This document shows, in pieces, positions 13,559 through 17,867 of a stretch of 17,867 nt of DNA. The notes beneath the pieces were generated by a model. It ran no database searches, had not been told where the DNA came from, and saw nothing but the letters and a program-made list of their open reading frames with translations. The DNA is from Candidatus Bipolaricaulota bacterium (GTDB lineage Bacteria; Bipolaricaulota; Bipolaricaulia; UBA7950; UBA9294). The translations under genes were made by a program, and so were the position numbers. The DNA lies in NCBI GenBank assembly GCA_021159105.1, contig JAGGSM010000022.1, positions 1 through 17,867 of the forward strand, read 5' to 3'. Each line of letters starts with the position of its first letter. Within the stretch, counting starts at the first letter, position 1.

Positions 13559-13566
13559 TTTTTGAG

Positions 13567-14658
13567 ATGCTCCAAAACAGAAAGAAAAAGAGAATCGCAC
13601 TGCAACTGGCATTCGGAGCATCCGTTCTTGTGATTTTGGTGACGCTGTCCACCTTTGTTGCTGCTGCGGATGACTGCGGAAAGAATGCGGAGCTGTGGTT
13701 CCCAGCTGACGGGACGGCCTTGGATAGCGGGGTCTCAGTGCAAGAGATCACTCCACCCTCCGTCTGCCAGGGTGGAACGATCGAGATAACTATAACGGTT
13801 GACAACATGAGCTGTGGACCTACTACCAACTCACAAGGGGATCCGGCCGAGTTCGATCTCATGATTTACTATGACCAGTACGACTCAGCACACTTGATCG
13901 ACACGCTGCACGTGCCCGGCCTCGATGGATGCGAGCATATCACTCATACATTCACCTGGAGCACAAGCGGTATCGAACCAGGGACTCACTCGATCCTGGC
14001 ATGGGCCGATCCACACAATACTGTTGTCGAGCTGAACGAGACGAACAACAAGTACACCATGCCTACCCAGATAATCGTCTATCCATATGCGCCGGTCATC
14101 GATGCCACCAAGACCTACAGCGATATGAATGGAGGAGACGTGAAGCCGGATGATACGATCCAATACACGGTCGTGATAACGAACAACGGCTGCGCCGATC
14201 AGACGGACAACGCAGGGCATGAATTCTCAGATGCCCTCCCGGCGGGACTGTACGCCACCGGAGCCGCCAATGCTTCCTCAGGGACGGCTGCAGTCGACGG
14301 GGAGACGATCTACTGGGATGGGGTAATTGCATCAGGAGATTCGGTCACCATCACCTTTGTCGCCAAGGTCGATTCCGACGTCGAAGATGGCCAGGAGATC
14401 TGCAATCAAGGGCACGTGCACTGGGACAGTAACGCCGATGGAACAAACGATGCCGATGAACCTACAGATGATCCGTCTACCGCTATCGATGACGATCCCA
14501 CCTGTTTCACGGTGAAGATATCGGATGAACCTGCTCTGGTTGGGACGATCGATGCCCCAACACTCTCAGAGTGGGCACAAATCACCATGTCGATCCTGAT
14601 TGTCCTTTCATTCGCGGCGATGCTCATCGCGCGGCGCAAAGAGAACGGCGCAAGCTAA
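13567..14658 (+). CDS. Secreted CARDB/DUF11-type protein with IPTL-like sorting signal
   Basis: The 363-residue protein begins with a long basic N-region (QNRKKKR) and a signal peptide, probably cleaved after VAAA near residue 34. Residues 60-172 look like a CARDB Ig-type domain (PPSVCQGGTIEITITVDN ... GIEPGTHSILAWADPHNTVVELNETNNKY). Residues 177-316 look like a DUF11-type domain (DTIQYTVVITNNG, SDALPAGLYATGA, SGDSVTITFVAKV). The C-terminus is a tripartite exosortase signal: A330-P-T-L-S-E-W-A-Q, a TM helix (about 337-354) and the basic stop ARRK (355-358). It differs from the common IPTLSEWG at the first and last positions. It is the likely substrate of the exosortase encoded 11 nt downstream. 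The strong Shine-Dalgarno GGGGAGG fixes the start. Confidence 0.85.
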   Translation: MLQNRKKKRIALQLAFGASVLVILVTLSTFVAAADDCGKNAELWFPADGTALDSGVSVQEITPPSVCQGGTIEITITVDNMSCGPTTNSQGDPAEFDLMIYYDQYDSAHLIDTLHVPGLDGCEHITHTFTWSTSGIEPGTHSILAWADPHNTVVELNETNNKYTMPTQIIVYPYAPVIDATKTYSDMNGGDVKPDDTIQYTVVITNNGCADQTDNAGHEFSDALPAGLYATGAANASSGTAAVDGETIYWDGVIASGDSVTITFVAKVDSDVEDGQEICNQGHVHWDSNADGTNDADEPTDDPSTAIDDDPTCFTVKISDEPALVGTIDAPTLSEWAQITMSILIVLSFAAMLIARRKENGAS

Positions 14659-14669
14659 AGGAAAAGAAA

Positions 14670-15200
14670 GTGACGACAAAATCGCACAGTAAGAAACCGC
14701 TTATTCATCGCACCGATATTCTACGGATACTCCTGTTCATCATTCTCCTGGCAGCTGTTGCAGCAGGAATGACATTTCTCATGAACCATGACAGCGCACT
14801 GGCGACCTTCCAGCGGGGAATTGCCACGATCACCAGTCACGTTATCAACCTCTTCGGAGGAAGGACCAGCGTAAGTGGGAACGTCATCCAGTCACCCGGG
14901 AGCTTCGCGCTCTCCGTGGTAACGGCCTGCACCGGTCTATTCACAACCGGCGTGTTCATCGTCGCCGTCCTCGCTTTCCCAGCGGGATTGTTGGCGAAGC
15001 TGATCGGAGTACTGATGGGAGCGACCGGCGTGTTCTTGATAAACCTGTTGCGGTTGGGAAGCCTGTTCTTCGTTGGGGTTCACTTCCCGAGCCTGTTCGA
15101 TCGGATGCATCTCTTGGTCTGGCAGTCGCTGGTGATCGTGCTAGCCCTGTTCTTGTGGCTATTGTGGGCAAAGGTGGTGGCGCATGCGCATCGCTCGTAG
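14670..15200 (+). CDS. Exosortase family protein (XrtH-like)
   Basis: The 176-residue multi-pass membrane protein has the three invariant residues of the exosortase/archaeosortase family: C87 in TACTGL, R128 in NLLRLGSLFF and H147 in FDRMHLLVWQSL. Hydrophobic segments lie at about 17-37, 79-84, 92-112, 115-136 and 149-168. Exosortases are transpeptidase-like enzymes that cleave C-terminal sorting signals at the membrane and pass the protein to an anchor. The short, minimal length and the neighbouring IPTL-like substrate point to the XrtH type. The GTG start at 14670 follows AAAGGA at 6-7 nt, whereas an upstream frame from 14571 would overlap the substrate gene. Its end overlaps the next gene by 17 nt. 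Confidence 0.9.
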   Translation: MTTKSHSKKPLIHRTDILRILLFIILLAAVAAGMTFLMNHDSALATFQRGIATITSHVINLFGGRTSVSGNVIQSPGSFALSVVTACTGLFTTGVFIVAVLAFPAGLLAKLIGVLMGATGVFLINLLRLGSLFFVGVHFPSLFDRMHLLVWQSLVIVLALFLWLLWAKVVAHAHRS

Positions 15201-15819
15201 AAGGGAGCGCGGTTCAGGACTGCTTTCGTTTTTCGGGTGGTTCCTTGTGTCCTTCATCGCTCTGTTTGCCATTTGGGGTTACATCACTCCGGTCTACAAT
15301 CACATGGTCGCGGCCGCGGCATCCCCTCTGTTCAATCTTGTGGAACAGGAGAATGTCTCTGTCGTTCATGCCGATGGAAGCAGGTTGTCCGTGGGGAGAA
15401 GGACCGATGATGGCACGATTCAGCCATTCCTCTACTTCGATCCGTACATCTACTTCGGGATCATCCCGCTCATCGCGCTGCTGATAAGTGTTCCCGGGGC
15501 TGGAATGCTCAGCAGGTTGAGACGAACATCGATTGGTATTGCTATTTTATTTGTTGTACATGTTATATACTTAATTGGGTCGATAGAACTGACCTATGTC
15601 GCTGTCGGGCTGCACGCTGTAGGGCCGACCAGCAAACGTCTGCTCGATTGGGCACAGATACTGCTGCGCATTCTATGGCAGGTGTCTCCAGTGCTCATAG
15701 CAGTCATGCTGAGCGTTGGCTTCTGGCGCGATCAACTGTTGGCAATGCGCCAAACTACAGGGAACTCGACACAAAGCAAGTTCACACCGACCGAAGGAGT
15801 GGAAGGAGAACGGCCATGA
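15184..15819 (+). CDS. Exosortase-associated multi-pass membrane protein
   Basis: The 211-residue protein has a basic N-terminus (RIARRRER) and TM segments at about 13-33, 88-105, 116-140 and 157-180, with a hydrophilic loop (35-87) likely outside the cell and a polar C-terminal tail. I recognise no catalytic motif. XrtH loci commonly carry an accessory membrane protein beside the exosortase, and position and topology suggest this is its counterpart; homology itself is not shown. AAAGGTGG precedes the ATG. It overlaps the exosortase gene by 17 nt and the next gene by ATGA, so all are translationally coupled. Codons around 15535-15580 are markedly AT-rich compared with the rest. Confidence 0.75.
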   Translation: MRIARRRERGSGLLSFFGWFLVSFIALFAIWGYITPVYNHMVAAAASPLFNLVEQENVSVVHADGSRLSVGRRTDDGTIQPFLYFDPYIYFGIIPLIALLISVPGAGMLSRLRRTSIGIAILFVVHVIYLIGSIELTYVAVGLHAVGPTSKRLLDWAQILLRILWQVSPVLIAVMLSVGFWRDQLLAMRQTTGNSTQSKFTPTEGVEGERP

Positions 15820-17867
15820 AACTGAGAACAAAGCTGCTCATCGCCAGCCTCGCCCTTGCAATTCTCTTCACGATCGCCGCCACAGGATGGGCAACAACCG
15901 CCCAACTCTACTTCGCGGCCGATAAGAATGGAGACAAGAAGGTAACGAGCATTCAAGAGGGAGACCAGATCTGGATCTGTGTCTACGATCCAGATGAGGA
16001 CATAGACTGCGACGATCGCGACAAGGTATGGACCGACGTCAAGGTGATCGACGCAAAGACCGGCGCACACATCGTGTGGAAGAGCTACAAGGATGAGAAC
16101 GGTTCTGATACTGACGGAGATGGTGTTGGCGACACCAAGTTTGGACAAACTGGATACGTGCCTTATAAAGGGCACTTCCCCGGACCGACAGCCGGTTGGA
16201 CCGGAGCGGACTTCCTGGAGGAGACATCGGCATCCACAGGTCTGTTCGTCAGCAGCCGTCCGTTCCAGATCGGAACGCGTGTCGCTTTCTCGCACGATGG
16301 CCGACAATCATCGCACATAGTTGGCCCATACCAGGACGCACCGGCAGGCGTAGTGCCCACCGACTTTGAGTGGGGTGGATATCTCTACGCCGACAGCACA
16401 GGTGATGGTTCCGGCGACGATCGTGTGTGGGTCGATGCTCAAGAGAACTTCACTCTTGCAACTACGCTAACTCCGAGCCACCTCGACACTCCACCTGGGG
16501 CGGCGTATCTCCCAGGAGATACTTCTTCCGTCAAGAAAGACTTCGACTACGTCTTAGGCCGCTTCAGCAACCTGGACACGCTTGTCGGCTTGTACGTCGA
16601 CCAAGACGATCCAAGCGACGTCGCCCTAGCACAGGGAAAGATCATCGACACACGTTCCACGCTCAGTTGGGATAGAGAGGTGTACAAGGATGCGCTCACT
16701 GCAGCCACCATCACCGTCACCGACCCCGACGAAAACCTAAGTTGCAACGACGTGGAGTACGTGCCGGTGTTCATCATCGTCAACCCCGGCTCGTGGAACC
16801 CGGAAAAGGAGAACAGCGCCAATGACTTCTGCAGCTTGAAGCGCTACGGGGGAGTCTCTGACACAACCGGAACAGTGCTGGGCAAGCCACTTGAATGGTA
16901 CAGCATCTACAACAGCGGAATTTACATTAACCTGGGAAGCGATCAGCCAAACGTCGACGGCACCTATTACATCGATTACCCGACCGCCGCTGACAACAAC
17001 GTCACATCCTTCGCAACCGCTAGCGCGTCCGGAGTCACCCGCGTGATGTTCTACGCGCAGGAGACGGGGGCCGATACCGGCGTGTTCCAGCTCTCCATCA
17101 ACAACATCCTCAAGGACCTGGGGTTTACCGAGTTGAACGTCCACGATGTCCTCGTCGCCTACTACGTCGACCCGAACGATCAGGACGACGCAAGCATCGC
17201 ACCAGCTTACATTGAGGAACGCAAGCACAGCGTGACGAGCTTCACGGACGAGAATCGCAATGGCATGTCCGAGTTCTGGATCAGCGGAAATCCTGTCTAC
17301 ACACAGGTCATCGACTCCAATGCCAACGTCGACTCATGCTGTCCGGACAAGGTCGTAGTGAAGGTGTGCGACCCGCATGAGGTGGACGATGTGGAGTGGC
17401 TGATCCTCGATGAGCTATCGAGCAACTCTCCCATCTTCTTCTCCAACACAGGGATGTTCCTGGCATCCGTATGGGACGCTCTCGGTGTCGGAAACGGCAT
17501 CGGAAAAGGCGGCTATCAACTGCAGATGGACAACTGGAAGCTGGAAGGGTTCAACGAAGACATGGTCTACGCACGTTACAACGATGTCACCTACACTGAC
17601 GCCGCGATGAGTCAGCTCGGGGACGTTGACACGACGACCGCTTTCCCGCCCGAGATCAAGGCCGCGCGCGTGGCGAATGACGTCTCGTTCGCCACGATGC
17701 ACATCGGCGACAATCAAGTAGTGGGAAGCGATGGCACGGCAACGATGTACTTCCTCGATCGAAACGGAAACAGGCTGAGTGAGTACGCGAACTCAGACTG
17801 CGTGTTCGTCGAGGTCGTCGATTCCGACCAGAATGAGGACGCTTACCGCCGCGAGCGAATCTCCGCC
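15816..17867 (+). CDS. Large acidic S-layer-like repeat protein, partial
   Basis: The frame is open for 684 codons to the right edge, so the C-terminus is missing. A signal peptide (MKLRTKLL, hydrophobic to about 23, probable cleavage after GWA at 26) is followed by an Asp-rich extracellular region. At least three related units can be seen, with T-G-phi-F hairpins at 136-144 (ETSASTGLF), 416-424 (ETGADTGVF) and 544-548 (NTGMF). Each is linked to acidic strand motifs such as VTDPDENLSCNDVEY (301-315), VIDSNANVDSCC (498-509) and VEVVDSDQNEDAYRRERI (665-682). Such units are common in Ig-like repeats of bacterial and archaeal surface proteins. DTDGDGVGD (98-106) is a likely calcium loop. GGAAGGAGAA precedes the ATG, which overlaps the previous stop. 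It is probably another substrate or a surface-layer component. Confidence 0.82.
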   Translation, partial: MKLRTKLLIASLALAILFTIAATGWATTAQLYFAADKNGDKKVTSIQEGDQIWICVYDPDEDIDCDDRDKVWTDVKVIDAKTGAHIVWKSYKDENGSDTDGDGVGDTKFGQTGYVPYKGHFPGPTAGWTGADFLEETSASTGLFVSSRPFQIGTRVAFSHDGRQSSHIVGPYQDAPAGVVPTDFEWGGYLYADSTGDGSGDDRVWVDAQENFTLATTLTPSHLDTPPGAAYLPGDTSSVKKDFDYVLGRFSNLDTLVGLYVDQDDPSDVALAQGKIIDTRSTLSWDREVYKDALTAATITVTDPDENLSCNDVEYVPVFIIVNPGSWNPEKENSANDFCSLKRYGGVSDTTGTVLGKPLEWYSIYNSGIYINLGSDQPNVDGTYYIDYPTAADNNVTSFATASASGVTRVMFYAQETGADTGVFQLSINNILKDLGFTELNVHDVLVAYYVDPNDQDDASIAPAYIEERKHSVTSFTDENRNGMSEFWISGNPVYTQVIDSNANVDSCCPDKVVVKVCDPHEVDDVEWLILDELSSNSPIFFSNTGMFLASVWDALGVGNGIGKGGYQLQMDNWKLEGFNEDMVYARYNDVTYTDAAMSQLGDVDTTTAFPPEIKAARVANDVSFATMHIGDNQVVGSDGTATMYFLDRNGNRLSEYANSDCVFVEVVDSDQNEDAYRRERISA

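Larger units (their letters stand above)
13111..13566. other. Long intergenic region with several inverted repeats
   Basis: I see no convincing gene in these 456 nt between the divergent kinase-like gene and the sorting operon. It holds GCAACC (13201-13206) with GGTTGC (13221-13226), AATGCAGC (13242-13249) with GCTGCATT (13282-13289), a CRP-like palindrome (13333-13348), a hairpin ACGCC-N3-GGCGT (13359-13371) and the G/C hairpins next to the sorting-substrate start. Open frames here have no ribosome binding site and look random. No clear sigma-70 promoter for the downstream operon was found by eye. Confidence 0.6.

Noticed and set aside
1..17867. CRISPR array, insertion sequence, transposase, integrase or prophage.
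   Set aside because: I saw no repeat-spacer arrays, terminal inverted repeats with target duplications, or mobile-element genes.

Overview
The window (about 17.9 kb, moderately GC-rich, densely coded) reads as a bacterial chromosome. The core genes are bacterial: a 16S rRNA 2'-O-methyltransferase, an RsuA/RluB-type pseudouridine synthase, glutamine-dependent NAD+ synthetase, YidD and an OmpR-type two-component pair. Genes such as a YkuK/DUF458 protein, a BioD-like/DRTGG protein and a two-domain protein disulfide oxidoreductase are common in anaerobic or thermophilic, deep-branching bacteria. A Bipolaricaulota/Acetothermia-like source is possible, but this is only an impression; the sequence has no rRNA or other decisive marker.

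Layout. 1-2492 (minus): partial TPM-domain secreted protein, a coiled-coil/zinc-ribbon protein and a GNAT-like protein. 2583-5008 (plus): pseudouridine synthase and nadE. 5109-5888: divergent hsp20 (minus) and yidD (plus) around a shared promoter region that contains a CIRCE-like operator. 5936-6766: rsmI, converging on a YkuK gene with which it shares a CTAG stop overlap. 6763-9342 (minus): YkuK protein, histidine kinase and response regulator. 9524-10662 (plus): a possible 22-residue leader ORF coupled to a BioD-like/DRTGG protein. 10754-12429: divergent osmC and arsR-glutaredoxin-PDO genes around an AT-rich palindrome, which looks like a thiol-redox island. 12532-13110 (minus): a polynucleotide-kinase-like P-loop protein. 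13111-13566: a long non-coding stretch with several inverted repeats.

13567 to the right edge (plus) is the most interesting part. It is a tight four-gene operon: a secreted CARDB/DUF11-type protein with a C-terminal IPTL-like sorting signal, a minimal exosortase with the expected Cys, Arg and His, a multi-pass membrane protein, and a large acidic secreted protein with S-layer-like Ig-type repeats that runs off the window. I read it as a cell-surface protein sorting and anchoring system with its own substrate beside it, preceded by a structured leader and a CRP-like palindrome.

Several promoters (yidD, the YkuK gene, the response regulator, and less surely nadE and the GNAT gene) put the -10 element only 6-9 nt before the start codon. 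This suggests frequent leaderless transcripts, while other genes carry strong Shine-Dalgarno sequences.
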